Below, one piece after another: positions 7,940-17,901 of a stretch of DNA of 32,310 bases (position 1 is the stretch's first letter; every line of letters begins with the position of its first letter). The stretch spans positions 1 through 32,310 of the forward strand of contig NZ_JAEQMU010000008.1 of the NCBI RefSeq assembly GCF_017908035.1, in the 5' to 3' direction. Under the pieces are notes generated by a model. The model saw nothing but the letters and a program-made list of their open reading frames with translations, was not told the origin of the DNA and ran no database searches. Both the position numbers and the translations under genes were made by a program. This DNA comes from Sphingobacterium tabacisoli. Its GTDB lineage: Bacteria; Bacteroidota; Bacteroidia; Sphingobacteriales; Sphingobacteriaceae.

Positions 7940-9391
7940 CTACTTCTTCTCTATTGTCTCTGTCGCTTTACTTTCAAGATTATCAATATTGATAGTAGTG
8001 ACACAATAGAAACCTTTCTCTGTTACATCAATCTTCGAATCACCTGTCACCGCAACAACCTTACCAACAGCTTTCAGGTCGGCAAAATGGTAGACCACGG
8101 ATTTTTGATTAGCACCTGTTACCGTCCAACTCAGCTGTCCCCCATTTAAGACTACGTTTGTTGGCGTAGTAGGCTTAGGCGCGACTTCGCGTCCGGCAAA
8201 AGGCATAACCGCATTATGGGCATAAAGCTCCGCTAACTTATCCGTAATTTTAATACGATTAGCTATAACGTCTCTTACAGAATACATTGCAGAACCCACG
8301 GCATATTTGTTCTTGCCGACCAACTCAAATTGCTTTGTCAATTGATCTACATTTTGAAACGCAGCTCCACCGTCACTAGCTCCGAATTTATAATAGCCGT
8401 GACCGATTACCAATTGAGACTTTCCTCTGAACTGTGTCCAATCTGCAAGGTTTCCCTCAAAAGGATTTGAGGAGTTACCTATCTCTTGGTACAATTGTGG
8501 CATCAAAATATCCACCCAACCAGCGGCAGTCCACTTTGGAACATCCGCAAACATTGTATTAAAATTATAAGAACGGCTTGCCGCAGGAGAGACAGAGAAA
8601 ACGACTTCAGGCTTAGTGGACACAATGGTCTTATATACACCTTCTATGGCCTTATCTACGTTACCACGCCTAAAGTCATCTTTTTTAGTATATCCTGCAC
8701 CATATTTCGTAAAATCGGCATCATCATTATAAGAAAAACCCGAAGGATAAAAATAATCATCAAAATGAACCCCATCTACCGAATATTTTGTAATCAGATC
8801 TTTCACAATATCATTCAGTCGTTGTCTTACCTCTGGCATTGCAGGATTATATATTCTTATTGTGGGTAAATCTATAGTCCATGCGGCCGGAATAGTCGAT
8901 GGCAATGAAGCGAAAGCGTCTGTTGCTGCGGCCCTTGTAGAAATTCGATAGGGATTCATCCATGCATGGAATTCCATACCCCTTGCGTGTGTCTCGTCGA
9001 TCAGGAATCTCAGTACATCGTAACCAGGATCTACACCACGTGTACCCGATATAGCCGCCGACCAAGGCTCATAAGGCGAATTATAAAATGCATCGGCCAT
9101 ACCCTTTACCTGAAATATAACTGTATTAAACTTCAATTCTTTTAGGCGATCTAACATCGTGATATATTTCTGTTTTTGAGCAGCTTCTCCACGTACACCA
9201 GGCCAGTCCAACTCCCATACGGTAGCAAACCAAGCGGCACGCATCTCCTTTTTAGGAAAAGCTAATCCCGTAGACACTGGAGGTTCAGGATCGGGTGTAG
9301 GTTTACCTGGAGAAGGTGAATCTTTCCCACAACTAGTTATCAATAAGAGTAGAATACAATAAAACCCTAATTCCTTTTTAACTCTTTTCAT
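7940..9391 (-). CDS. GHL10/DUF187 glycan hydrolase lipoprotein (DigH/YngK-like)
   Basis: A 483-residue lipoprotein: signal peptide with lipobox ITSC (Cys21) followed by a Pro-rich linker to about residue 42. Residues 45-390 are the glycosyl-hydrolase-like 10 barrel (DUF187), with EMRAAWFATVW at 49-59, FHAWMNPYR at 141-149 and GVHFDDYFYP at 207-216, whose acidic pair D211-D212 is a likely catalytic site. A small beta domain resembling FN3 occupies about 395-483. The E. coli relative DigH (YddW) is known to cut peptide-free (denuded) peptidoglycan glycan. Here it lies at the end of the namZ1-susCD1 unit, which fits chain cleavage that feeds the exo-acting NamZ. The lipoprotein is expected in the outer membrane; surface or inner leaflet is not determined. 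Confidence 0.85.
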   Translation of the reverse strand: MKRVKKELGFYCILLLLITSCGKDSPSPGKPTPDPEPPVSTGLAFPKKEMRAAWFATVWELDWPGVRGEAAQKQKYITMLDRLKELKFNTVIFQVKGMADAFYNSPYEPWSAAISGTRGVDPGYDVLRFLIDETHARGMEFHAWMNPYRISTRAAATDAFASLPSTIPAAWTIDLPTIRIYNPAMPEVRQRLNDIVKDLITKYSVDGVHFDDYFYPSGFSYNDDADFTKYGAGYTKKDDFRRGNVDKAIEGVYKTIVSTKPEVVFSVSPAASRSYNFNTMFADVPKWTAAGWVDILMPQLYQEIGNSSNPFEGNLADWTQFRGKSQLVIGHGYYKFGASDGGAAFQNVDQLTKQFELVGKNKYAVGSAMYSVRDVIANRIKITDKLAELYAHNAVMPFAGREVAPKPTTPTNVVLNGGQLSWTVTGANQKSVVYHFADLKAVGKVVAVTGDSKIDVTEKGFYCVTTINIDNLESKATETIEKK

Positions 9392-9453
9392 ACTTATATA
9401 AATTGCTTTTATCTGTCATTTTATTATTCTCACTCATTAGAATGAAACAATCC

Positions 9454-9485
9454 AAAGCAAGAGAAAGCTCTCCTTCTCTTGCTTT
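9454..9485 (-). terminator. Perfect 12-bp intercistronic hairpin (weak terminator or stability element)
   Basis: Just after the DUF4623 gene stop, minus-strand AAAGCAAGAGAA and TTCTCTTGCTTT pair without mismatch around an 8-base loop. Only three T end the stem and then GGATTG follows, so full termination is doubtful. It could lower expression of the downstream GHL10 gene or protect the upstream mRNA 3' end. Confidence 0.55.
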
Positions 9486-9494
9486 ATAAATTAA

Positions 9495-10937
9495 TTAGTC
9501 ATCGGAAGCAACTTTTTTAGGAAGCTCAAAAAATGTGAAACCAGCATCTAAAGTAGAAACGTAGATTAATAATTTTTCATCCTTTCCTTCTGAATCCTTA
9601 ACCACATGCCAACCGGTTTGGGACGCGGGGTTGATATTCACAGGTCCATCTAAGCTATAAGAAAGTAAAGGTCCATCAGATGAAGCGTCCAAAATTCTTA
9701 AGGCTTCTTCAATCGTAGAACCTCGAGTTACATCATACACCTGAAAAGCGGTTCCTTCTTGGCCGGTACGAGCGGCTGTAACCCCCATTATATATCGCTC
9801 TCCATTAAATTCAACCACACGCACATCACTTAAACGGGTTGGATATTTAGTTGCAGCATAGATCACATTCGCCTGCTCTCCAACAAGCCTAACAACAGCA
9901 TCGTGCCCAGTAAAGATATATTGGTTAGAACTAGGAACCTTATTAAATGATCCCCAAGAACCAACAGATGCTAAATTTGTCAAAAAGAATGTCGGATCAG
10001 AAATTGTTGTATAGCCTGTAACTTTATATTTAAGAATTCTCAAACCTCCATTATCAATAAAATAAATATCTCCATTTCCACTATTATCTAAGTTAATAGA
10101 CATATTATCTCCAAAACGATAGGAAGCTGGCGTAAAAGCGGCAGTCGTGGTATTTAGAATTACATCCGCAGGCTTAGTAGGATCTGTCCAGTGATAAATT
10201 TTCAAGGGAGAAGTATTTCCTCCTGAAAGTGATGCGACATAGATATGTCCATTTACAATTGCGCCTGAATGGGCGACAAATGTACCACCGGTAATCCCTC
10301 CAGTAGGGTGAACTAATTTTATCGGTGATATAATGTTGTTTTTTAAATCGCTGACCTTTAACACATGAACGTTAGCATCTGTAGCAGGATTTCTATCAAC
10401 GACTAAAACGTACTCTCCAGAAAAACCAGTTCCCCTTACTAACCCTCCTGTAAAACTAGCATATTTAGGATTACCGGCTGGATTATTGGAATAATCATAT
10501 GTAATAGCACGTCCAAAATCCGCTCCGAATACAGGCACCTTCAATCTCAATTTTGCAAAGTATTCATTGGTTCTTGGGGTATTTACAACTTTCAATACAA
10601 TTGTACGTTCAGATTCGCCCTCCTGAAATACGACTTCATAAGCATCCTTTTCAAGCTTTGCACCTGACGATGCTTGAATTTCAAACCTCAAATCATGAAA
10701 GTCTGTTTCCGGGTCTATTCGAGGAAATGAAATTTCCTTTTTATCATGATTTATCACTCCTTGCAATTCTACGTTTTTATCAGCCCCGACCCCTACTAAA
10801 CGGATAGATTCTAATGTCGTAAGCTTATCACTTGAATCTAAAGCTCTGGGTAGATCATCTTTACAGGATGTAAGGATAAATGCAAAAAGCGCACTTAAAC
10901 CTATGATTCTCTTTAATATTTTATTTACAATTTTCAT
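9495..10937 (-). CDS. DUF4623-like surface lipoprotein of the sugar-uptake unit
   Basis: A 480-residue lipoprotein with lipobox ILTSC (Cys25) followed directly by Lys-Asp-Asp, which resembles the acidic surface-export signal of Bacteroidota lipoproteins. Residues 30-140 look like an Ig-type or DUF5018-like beta domain. Residues 145-475 look like a beta-propeller with repeated strand motifs and resemble the DUF4623 family found in polysaccharide-utilisation loci. I choose the Met encoded at 10937 because it gives a proper signal peptide; the frame is open 8 codons further. It lies 37 bases after susD1 in the slot where SusE/SusF-type glycan-binding proteins usually sit. A role in binding cell-wall glycan at the surface is inference. 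No catalytic motif was recognised. Confidence 0.7.
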   Translation of the reverse strand: MKIVNKILKRIIGLSALFAFILTSCKDDLPRALDSSDKLTTLESIRLVGVGADKNVELQGVINHDKKEISFPRIDPETDFHDLRFEIQASSGAKLEKDAYEVVFQEGESERTIVLKVVNTPRTNEYFAKLRLKVPVFGADFGRAITYDYSNNPAGNPKYASFTGGLVRGTGFSGEYVLVVDRNPATDANVHVLKVSDLKNNIISPIKLVHPTGGITGGTFVAHSGAIVNGHIYVASLSGGNTSPLKIYHWTDPTKPADVILNTTTAAFTPASYRFGDNMSINLDNSGNGDIYFIDNGGLRILKYKVTGYTTISDPTFFLTNLASVGSWGSFNKVPSSNQYIFTGHDAVVRLVGEQANVIYAATKYPTRLSDVRVVEFNGERYIMGVTAARTGQEGTAFQVYDVTRGSTIEEALRILDASSDGPLLSYSLDGPVNINPASQTGWHVVKDSEGKDEKLLIYVSTLDAGFTFFELPKKVASDD

Positions 10938-10974
10938 AACTTTTGTATATATCATCAACAAAAAGGCACAACTT

Positions 10975-12771
10975 TTAATACCATCCTTCAGTTTGCTTTA
11001 ACTCATACCCCTTGGTTGTATAATCATTCATTTGATTAAGTCCAACTGGCTGCAAATATGGATTCAAATTGGGTTGATTCAAAAATGGAAGCCTCCCCTT
11101 TGTTGTAGCGTACCTAAAAAAGCCTACCAACGATCCTCCGTTCGAACCATTATATATAGTTTGAGTTCCGTTCAACCCTATTGTTGTAATAACCCCAACA
11201 TTTGCAGGTTTCAATTCTCCTGCCAACTCGGCAGAAAAATCAACCCATCCACCAGAAAGCAAGTCAGGATTTGATTCTGTATCTAAATATTCTATTTTAG
11301 ACCATCTTCTTAAATCTGCAAGTCGCGACAATTCAAAAGTGAATTCCATTCTTCTTTCTCTACGAATCTCCCATAATAAAGAAGAAACAAGAGGATCTCG
11401 GGTAGGATCATTTGGCAAATTATCTAATTTCAAATCAGCAGTTCTAATCACCCCACGGGCGGCGGCTTCTGTTGCGATAGGCCTACTTCTGATTTTATTT
11501 ATAGAAATGTCAATATCCGACTGAGTTACAGTTGCCCCACCAATAGTTGCCAATTCAGCTTTTGCTTCTATCCAATTAATTAGGACTTCTGAATAACGCA
11601 AAACCGGGTAATCAGTCTCATTATTCGCTCCTTTAAAAGCATCATTTGGTGCTAGTCCATCAACTTTAACCCTTTTCTCTTCTGCTCTCGGCAAGAATTT
11701 AGTCACATATATCATTGACGCCTTATTCAAAGGCTCGGCCTTACTATAGAAAGTTGCTTCCAATCGAGAGTCACGTGTTTTTATTAAATTTGTGATATCA
11801 AATTTACTTGCATTAGCCAAAGCTGAATGTTGATAAGGTTGCCCATCAGCACAAATGTAAGCCTTCAACAAGTCCGTAGTAGGCCCAACAGCTCTTGACT
11901 CAACTAAGTTACTATTCGAAGCGACTGAGTGGGTTACAGACAAAGACGCATCGTAAGCTCGATACAAAATCACATCCCGGTTTGCTTTCGAAAGATCATC
12001 AGAAGTAAATAATGACTTATAATCCAACACAATACCGTAATTACCACTATTTATCACAAAATCACCTGCTTCAACAGCTAGATCCAAAAATTTACGTGCT
12101 CTTTCTGTATTTTTATAATAGTATTTTTGCCATGTAGCCTCTTGTAAAGCTATTCTTGTAATAAATCCAGCAACTATAAATTTATTTACCGTACGAACTC
12201 CGTCATTTAGCCTCACATTTTCATACGCATATACTAGATCATCATAAACCGCATCCGTTACCTCATTACGTGATGTACGTGGTTTATATATTTCATCCAG
12301 CTCATTCGCTAGGATTTCTCGGTCATAATAAGGGATATCGCCATAAGTAGTAGCAATATCTGCATACTCCATTGCTCTAAAAAAGCGGCCAATTCCCAAC
12401 CAATGAGCTTTTGCTTCACTACTCAAGACACTTGGACTTGCATTCTGTACGCGATTTATGAAAATATTGATAGAACGTATATTAGAATAATCCCAAATAC
12501 TAGAGTTTGGAACTGCCCTTGTGATATTTGCTTGATTACCCAAAGAAATCACATCATCACTATTCGTGTTACTCAAAAGAGGTATTTGACCCGAGCTATA
12601 CCCACCAAAAAAATCGGGATAGTATTTATTAGCATAAAGTCTAAAATTATCTTCAGTCACCCAAGCCGTTTCGTCCGATTCTGTCGTTAAAGGCCCTCTA
12701 TCTAAAAATTTCTCACAACTACCAAGCAACAGTATACTCGTTGCTAAAAGTATTTTATATGTATTTTTCAT
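10975..12771 (-). CDS. SusD/RagB-family glycan-binding lipoprotein (module 1)
   Basis: A 598-residue outer-membrane lipoprotein: lipobox LLGSC with Cys19, then EKFLD, the usual start of mature SusD proteins. The TPR-like SusD fold is indicated by WLGIGRFFRAMEYADIATTYGDIPYYDR (near residues 124-151), a family hallmark, and by LLWEIRRERRMEFTFE with LADLRRW near the C-terminal third. It starts 19 bases after susC1 and forms the lid of that transporter. It is a paralogue of the SusD at 17965-19719, but the two are much less alike than their NamZ partners, which suggests different ligands. Confidence 0.93.
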   Translation of the reverse strand: MKNTYKILLATSILLLGSCEKFLDRGPLTTESDETAWVTEDNFRLYANKYYPDFFGGYSSGQIPLLSNTNSDDVISLGNQANITRAVPNSSIWDYSNIRSINIFINRVQNASPSVLSSEAKAHWLGIGRFFRAMEYADIATTYGDIPYYDREILANELDEIYKPRTSRNEVTDAVYDDLVYAYENVRLNDGVRTVNKFIVAGFITRIALQEATWQKYYYKNTERARKFLDLAVEAGDFVINSGNYGIVLDYKSLFTSDDLSKANRDVILYRAYDASLSVTHSVASNSNLVESRAVGPTTDLLKAYICADGQPYQHSALANASKFDITNLIKTRDSRLEATFYSKAEPLNKASMIYVTKFLPRAEEKRVKVDGLAPNDAFKGANNETDYPVLRYSEVLINWIEAKAELATIGGATVTQSDIDISINKIRSRPIATEAAARGVIRTADLKLDNLPNDPTRDPLVSSLLWEIRRERRMEFTFELSRLADLRRWSKIEYLDTESNPDLLSGGWVDFSAELAGELKPANVGVITTIGLNGTQTIYNGSNGGSLVGFFRYATTKGRLPFLNQPNLNPYLQPVGLNQMNDYTTKGYELKQTEGWY

Positions 12772-12790
12772 ATTAACTCATTAATAATGA

Positions 12791-15700
12791 TTAAAAACCA
12801 ATCTGCACTCCTGCAGAGGCTGATTTGAATGCAGGATTACCCACACTAAGCCTACCACCTCCATAGCCACTATCTCTAAGTGGTGAAACTCCAGCAATAG
12901 ACTCTGGATCAATTGGAAGCCCCCTCAAATTATCAAATGAAAAGAAATTTTCTAGTGAAACAAATACTCTAGCATTTTTCATTTTCACTCTATTCATTAT
13001 TTTTTCAGAGACATTATAACCAAATGTGATATTTTTAATTTTCACGTATGACATATCTAGCATATAACGAGATTGTCTTTGCATAACGTAACCTGTTGGG
13101 TCAGCGCCTAAAGATTTATCTAAGTTCCATGCTCTCGGATAAAAAGCGTCAGGACGATCAGGCCGCCAATAATCAGACGCAATAGCTAACGGCATCGCCC
13201 CCTCTTTCACACTATAACCTGGAATTGACAACTGCCCATCACCCCAAACGCTACGCTTGCCAACACCTTGTACGAAAACTGACAAATCAAATCCCTTATA
13301 TTCTGCGGCCAATCTAAAACCGTACTCATAACGCGGCGTACTATTACCGATAACGACCAAATCTCCTGGTTTACCATTTGTATTAGATCCATTATCAATA
13401 AAACCATCACCATTTACGTCAACAAATTTAACGTCACCAGGGCTAATCATCATAACAGAACCTCCATCTTGAAAGTGTGTTTGGTAAACAGGATTATCAC
13501 CTTTCAATACATTAACAGTCTTAGCGCTTCCATTTCGGATAATAGTAGTTGTTTTAAAGTTACCTGCATCATCGTAAACAAAATCTTCTACTTGATACAA
13601 TCTATCCGTTACATATCCATATATATCGCCATATCTTCTACCCGTAGAAAAAGTCGTACCTAAACTCCTATTCTCCCACGGAGTATTCCAATCTGCCCCT
13701 TTTGTAGTTACTGAAACAGCATCTGATATATTAGCGTTAACAGACAGCCGCAAACCATTATCAAATAAGTGCGAATAATCTAATGCAAGTTCCCAACCAC
13801 GGGTTCTTAAATTACCAAAATTCCCTACTGGCACCGAAGTTCCTAATGTTGCGGCCACACTTTCACCTGGAATCAACATATCTTTAGTATAGCGTTGGAA
13901 TAGTTCAGCAGTAAGTCCCAATTTACTGTTAAAGAATCTAAAATCAGCGCCAATATTACTATGCTCTATCCTCTGCCAAGCAATATCACCTCTTACAGCT
14001 CCAGGAGTTCCTAGCTGATAAACTTTATCATCTGTATTTCCAATCCAAGTATTCTGACCAACAGCCATCTGCGGTATATATAATGCATTCGAAACTGATT
14101 GATCACCAATTGATCCCCACGATCCTCTTAACTTTGCAAAGCTTAAAATCGGGCTTAAAGACTCCATAAATTTCTCATTAGACAACACCCATCCAGCAGA
14201 AAAAGAAGGGAAAGTTTGCCATTTTAGATGCTTTGGAAATTTAGAAGAACCGTCACGTCTCAAATTTGCCTCAAACAAGTATTTATCCATGAATGAATAA
14301 TTTAAACGTCCAAAAAAGCCAACTTGAGAATCCCAAAAGTTAGATCCAGAAACAACATTTTCACCTTGAGCCCAATTAAACTGCGGATTATGACTATTCA
14401 TTAAAAAGCCATTTTTACGCGCCAAACTGCTGACATAATCATAAGAAACAATATTTGTCCCAACCATAAATTTAAATGCATGAGCTTCATTTATATCTAA
14501 GTTATATGTAGAGAACGCATTAAAAGTGTGTCTTTTTGATTGACCATTAAACCTACTTACATATGTTTTATCAGGCTTGGTATGACTTGCCATTGGAAAC
14601 TCCCACGCTGGAACACCTCCATTATCTGTAGGCACGCCCGCTTCATCCACATATATTCGATTACCAAATTCATCATTCAAAGGAACGACACCATACCATG
14701 TTTCCTTCCCTCTAACTAATGGTACAGAGGAATTCGTCATGTCATTCTGGGCATTATAAGAATAGTCCGCTATAATATTCCATTTGCTCGTAAGATCTAT
14801 CGTTGTCCCCAAATTTAGGTTGATAAATCTTTTGTTGTCAACAGCGGTTGTCGACTCCCTTGCTGAAAAAGCTGGGTCAATAATATCTTGCCCATTTTCC
14901 TGAACTCCAACGGGAAACAATCGAGACCAACGGTATAAGTATAACCATGGATCTGCCGCGAAACCTGATTCATTAAGAGAATTAGGATAACGTTTTCTCC
15001 CCTCAGCATACATGACCCCTCCTCTCATTGTCAAATAATCATTTACTTTTGAAGAGAGACGTAACGAAGGATTCAAACGCATATAATCATCATTTTTTGC
15101 TGCCTTCATCATTCCCTGCTGTCCGACATACCCCAAACTCATATTATAATCCGTATTCCCCGCTTTTCCATTCATTGATAAATTATGCATATGAGAATGT
15201 GTTTTATCACGAATCATTGCATCTACTGGATCGAACAATCGTACACCAAACTTTTGGGTTCCATCCCAGTACCAATCTCGATTATAAACAAGAGGATCAT
15301 TAGCTCCAACTGTCTCTCCATAAAGTTCTTTCCATTTCTTTATACGCTCTAAGCTTGTTCTGTCAATACGCCAAAAACCTCCTGCAGGACCAGATTGCTT
15401 CATATTTTCGTGCGCATCCAAAGTATACTCAACACCCTCAATTCCAGCTAATTCTATTTTTTTAAATGGAGACTGTAAAACAAAATTATTATTATATACT
15501 ACATCCGTTCTTTCAGATTTCGCTCCTTTTTTTGTTGTTATCAAAACCACACCAAAAGCTGCTTTCGACCCGTAAATGGATGCAGATGCGGCATCCTTTA
15601 AAACTGTTACGGTTTCGATATCGTTAGGATTTACGAACTGTAAACTTGGAACCTCCACGTTATCGACCAGAACCAATGGCGCTGCTGAACCATTCACAGA

Positions 15701-16279
15701 TCCAACCTGTCCACGAATTCGCAAAATCGGATCTGAACCGACTTCTCCGGAAGGGATACGAATATTCAAGCCGGGAATAGCACCTTGCAACCCTCTTGCT
15801 GCATCAGGTATAGGTCGATTCCCAAATACTTCATCTGCTTTTACAGAAGAAACCGCACCCGTTAAGTGAGCTTTCTTTTGTGTACCGTACCCTACTACTA
15901 CCACTTCGTCCAATGAATTGTCGTCTAATTCCAGATTGACATTAATTGTATTACCCGAAACTTTTACATCTTTTGAAACATACCCAACACTAGAAAAACG
16001 CAAAGTAGCTCCCAATACTGCCGTAATCTTAAACTTACCGTCAGCATCCGTAGTCACAGACCCAGGTACACCTACGACAGAGACTGTTACCCCAGACATA
16101 GGTCCATTTGCATCAGATACAGTACCTGTTACCGTATTCTGAACCAACCTATTCGCCGAATAGGCCGTTGCTGCAGCTAGGTTGGAGGAGTTCGACACCT
16201 TCGAAGCCTTCGCTTCTACAGATGTCACCACCAGCCCAAATGCAAGAGAGAATAGTAAAGTATTTCTCATATTTAGCAT
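12791..16279 (-). CDS. SusC/RagA-family TonB-dependent transporter (module 1)
   Basis: A 1162-residue outer-membrane importer. A signal peptide (cut near VEAK, residue 24) and a 25-residue linker precede a carboxypeptidase-regulatory-like beta domain (about 49-120). Then come the SusC signature DEVVVVGYGTQ at 124-134, the plug (about 136-255, with SIYGSKAAFGVVLITTKKG) and a 22-strand-type barrel ending in VQIGF. It probably imports cell-wall-derived saccharides together with the adjacent SusD, inferred from namZ upstream. The first 130 residues are close to those of the SusC at 19722-23021, while the barrel is far more diverged. MRNTLL three codons in is an alternative start. It follows namZ1 after 73 bases that contain a hairpin. 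Confidence 0.95.
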   Translation of the reverse strand: MLNMRNTLLFSLAFGLVVTSVEAKASKVSNSSNLAAATAYSANRLVQNTVTGTVSDANGPMSGVTVSVVGVPGSVTTDADGKFKITAVLGATLRFSSVGYVSKDVKVSGNTINVNLELDDNSLDEVVVVGYGTQKKAHLTGAVSSVKADEVFGNRPIPDAARGLQGAIPGLNIRIPSGEVGSDPILRIRGQVGSVNGSAAPLVLVDNVEVPSLQFVNPNDIETVTVLKDAASASIYGSKAAFGVVLITTKKGAKSERTDVVYNNNFVLQSPFKKIELAGIEGVEYTLDAHENMKQSGPAGGFWRIDRTSLERIKKWKELYGETVGANDPLVYNRDWYWDGTQKFGVRLFDPVDAMIRDKTHSHMHNLSMNGKAGNTDYNMSLGYVGQQGMMKAAKNDDYMRLNPSLRLSSKVNDYLTMRGGVMYAEGRKRYPNSLNESGFAADPWLYLYRWSRLFPVGVQENGQDIIDPAFSARESTTAVDNKRFINLNLGTTIDLTSKWNIIADYSYNAQNDMTNSSVPLVRGKETWYGVVPLNDEFGNRIYVDEAGVPTDNGGVPAWEFPMASHTKPDKTYVSRFNGQSKRHTFNAFSTYNLDINEAHAFKFMVGTNIVSYDYVSSLARKNGFLMNSHNPQFNWAQGENVVSGSNFWDSQVGFFGRLNYSFMDKYLFEANLRRDGSSKFPKHLKWQTFPSFSAGWVLSNEKFMESLSPILSFAKLRGSWGSIGDQSVSNALYIPQMAVGQNTWIGNTDDKVYQLGTPGAVRGDIAWQRIEHSNIGADFRFFNSKLGLTAELFQRYTKDMLIPGESVAATLGTSVPVGNFGNLRTRGWELALDYSHLFDNGLRLSVNANISDAVSVTTKGADWNTPWENRSLGTTFSTGRRYGDIYGYVTDRLYQVEDFVYDDAGNFKTTTIIRNGSAKTVNVLKGDNPVYQTHFQDGGSVMMISPGDVKFVDVNGDGFIDNGSNTNGKPGDLVVIGNSTPRYEYGFRLAAEYKGFDLSVFVQGVGKRSVWGDGQLSIPGYSVKEGAMPLAIASDYWRPDRPDAFYPRAWNLDKSLGADPTGYVMQRQSRYMLDMSYVKIKNITFGYNVSEKIMNRVKMKNARVFVSLENFFSFDNLRGLPIDPESIAGVSPLRDSGYGGGRLSVGNPAFKSASAGVQIGF

Positions 16280-16315
16280 ATTAAAATAATTGTTTACGTA
16301 ATCATAATTCAGGAT

Positions 16316-16339
16316 AGTCTACTTACCTAAAAGCAGACC
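16316..16339 (-). promoter_or_regulatory. Hairpin between namZ1 and susC1
   Basis: As minus-strand RNA, GGUCUGCUU and AAGUAGACU form nine pairs (two G-U) around UUAGGU. It lies 13 bases after the namZ1 stop. The equivalent spot after namZ2 (23062-23082) carries a matching hairpin with several base changes that keep pairing. It may be an attenuator or mRNA-processing element setting the enzyme-to-transporter ratio; this is inference. Confidence 0.5.
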
Positions 16340-16352
16340 ATATCCCATAACC

Positions 16353-17603
16353 TTATTCAAAATCTTTATAGAGCAGATACTTCTTGCGCATCTCCTTATA
16401 TTCGGTCAATTCCTGTTGCCAGGAAGCTATAATTTCATCTTCGGTTTTGCCAGCAATAATTTGCTTTCTTAATTCGTCTGTACCTGCCAGTTTATCAAAA
16501 AACTCCGCTCTGGTAAAGAATTTCGATTTATCTGGCATCTTCTTATAAAAGTCTAACACATACTTAAGGGTAAATGTTTGCTTGTCCGCATCCAGATCAC
16601 GCAGATCCAGTCCGTACATTGTTTGCCCTTTTCCCTCTACATGCTTCTTCATACCCGCCTTCTCTCCCGGTGTATAGTGGAAATCGCCATAAACAGGATT
16701 GTCGTATCCCACGACCTGAAAAGGCCACTCCGTACCACGTCCCACAGAAATCTCCGTGCCTTCGAAAAGACAAAGTGAAGCATACAACCTTACAGAAAGG
16801 TGGTTCGGCAATGATGGAGATGGAATAACCGGTAAATCGTACATTTTCGAATGATCCCAGTTTTGTACCGGCACAACAGTAACCTTACATTGACGTCCCT
16901 CTTCCAGCCACTTCTCTCCATTAATCATATTTGCCAGCTCCCCTATTGTGAGTCCATGCACCATCGCAATTTTGTGGTAAGAGACATTCGATTTAAATTT
17001 ATCATCCTTACGTACCGGTCCATCCACTTGATCACCACATGGATTCGGACGATCCAATACGATGAGTTCCTTATTATGTTTAGCACACAACTCCATCACC
17101 CGATGCAATGATGTGATGTAGGTATAGAATCTTGCACCCACATCCTGTAGGTCAAAAATCATTACATCAATCGATTGCACAATGGAATCCTGCTTTTCAT
17201 TCCCTCCGTACAATGTATATAAGGGCAAACCAGTTTTTGCATCTTTATCATTACTGACTTTTTCGCCACGTTCAATATCTCCACGAAAGCCGTGTTCTGG
17301 AGCGAATCCAAATTTCAAGTTCACCTTTTCACGCAACAATACATCCACAAGGTGTTCGTTATCAAGACCTAACACTGAAGTCTGATTCCCCATTAACCCC
17401 ACTCTCTTTCCTTCCAACAAAGGCAAATACGCTTCCAGTTGATCAGCGGCGGGAACAATTGCCTTGCTTAATTCAGCGCTCACCACAGGCTTTGTATCTC
17501 CACTGACATTACTTGACTTTGGACCACTACAGGCTATCAAAGCAAAGCCCAGACACAGTGAAAATCCAAGCTGTAAAAATTTTATATAAACAGAATTGCT
17601 CAT
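16353..17603 (-). CDS. namZ: Exo-beta-N-acetylmuramidase NamZ (DUF1343/GH171), lipoprotein copy
   Basis: Releases MurNAc from the non-reducing end of peptide-free peptidoglycan chains (known for the B. subtilis founder of GH171). The 416-residue protein has a lipobox LIAC (Cys25), so it is anchored to the outer membrane. The DUF1343 domain spans about 52-416, with VGLMGNQTS at 68-76, the hallmark FAPEHGFRGD at 100-109 (E103 a candidate catalytic residue), FDLQDVGARFYTY, VLDRPNPCG, PSPSLPN and SVGRGTEWPFQ. It is first in the unit namZ-susC-susD-DUF4623-GHL10. About 85 % of aligned positions match the second copy at 23096-24328, by eye. Conserved promoter and operator-like boxes lie upstream. 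Confidence 0.93.
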   Translation of the reverse strand: MSNSVYIKFLQLGFSLCLGFALIACSGPKSSNVSGDTKPVVSAELSKAIVPAADQLEAYLPLLEGKRVGLMGNQTSVLGLDNEHLVDVLLREKVNLKFGFAPEHGFRGDIERGEKVSNDKDAKTGLPLYTLYGGNEKQDSIVQSIDVMIFDLQDVGARFYTYITSLHRVMELCAKHNKELIVLDRPNPCGDQVDGPVRKDDKFKSNVSYHKIAMVHGLTIGELANMINGEKWLEEGRQCKVTVVPVQNWDHSKMYDLPVIPSPSLPNHLSVRLYASLCLFEGTEISVGRGTEWPFQVVGYDNPVYGDFHYTPGEKAGMKKHVEGKGQTMYGLDLRDLDADKQTFTLKYVLDFYKKMPDKSKFFTRAEFFDKLAGTDELRKQIIAGKTEDEIIASWQQELTEYKEMRKKYLLYKDFE

Positions 17604-17645
17604 CTATAAACTTGCGTTATTATCAATAATCCAGATTAAATCGGA

Positions 17646-17680
17646 TAAAAATAACATAAAAAACGCACAATAAAGCAATT
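17646..17680 (-). promoter_or_regulatory. Probable promoter of the namZ1 unit
   Basis: On the minus strand a -7-like TATTTTTA (17646-17653) is preceded by TGTGCGTTTTTTATGT. The same arrangement, GCGTTTTATTGTG then TATTTTTA, occurs upstream of namZ2. A leader box TTGATAATAACGCA just downstream is also shared. A TTG lies 21 bases upstream of the -7 box. Conservation between copies, rather than a perfect consensus, supports the call. Confidence 0.45.
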
Positions 17681-17784
17681 AAAAGCACATGCAAGACAAC
17701 TAAAAGCGTTTTCGATACACAAAACTGCATAAAACCGTATACACATCGAAGTATTCCGCGACGAAAACCTATGGTGTTTTCAAG

Positions 17785-17863
17785 CGTTAAATAATGTTAA
17801 ATCATCATTTTACCTTTATACACCTATAAAACAGTGTCAAACGAACACTATATTGTAACATTT
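17785..17863 (-). promoter_or_regulatory. Conserved upstream block with GTTAA direct repeat and AGTGT dyad (namZ1)
   Basis: In the 361-base gap between namZ1 and susD2 the plus strand shows CGTTAAATAATGTTAAA (17785-17801), the dyad AGTGT-7 bases-ACACT (17833-17849) and GTAACATTT (17855-17863). The same three elements in the same order lie upstream of namZ2 (24531-24612), while the DNA between them differs. They lie about 130-215 bases upstream of the probable promoter and look like regulator-binding sites. The rest of the gap shows no gene. Confidence 0.5.
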
Positions 17864-17901
17864 AAGATACAATAAAAGAACAAATAACCCCCAGTCCAAT
17901 A

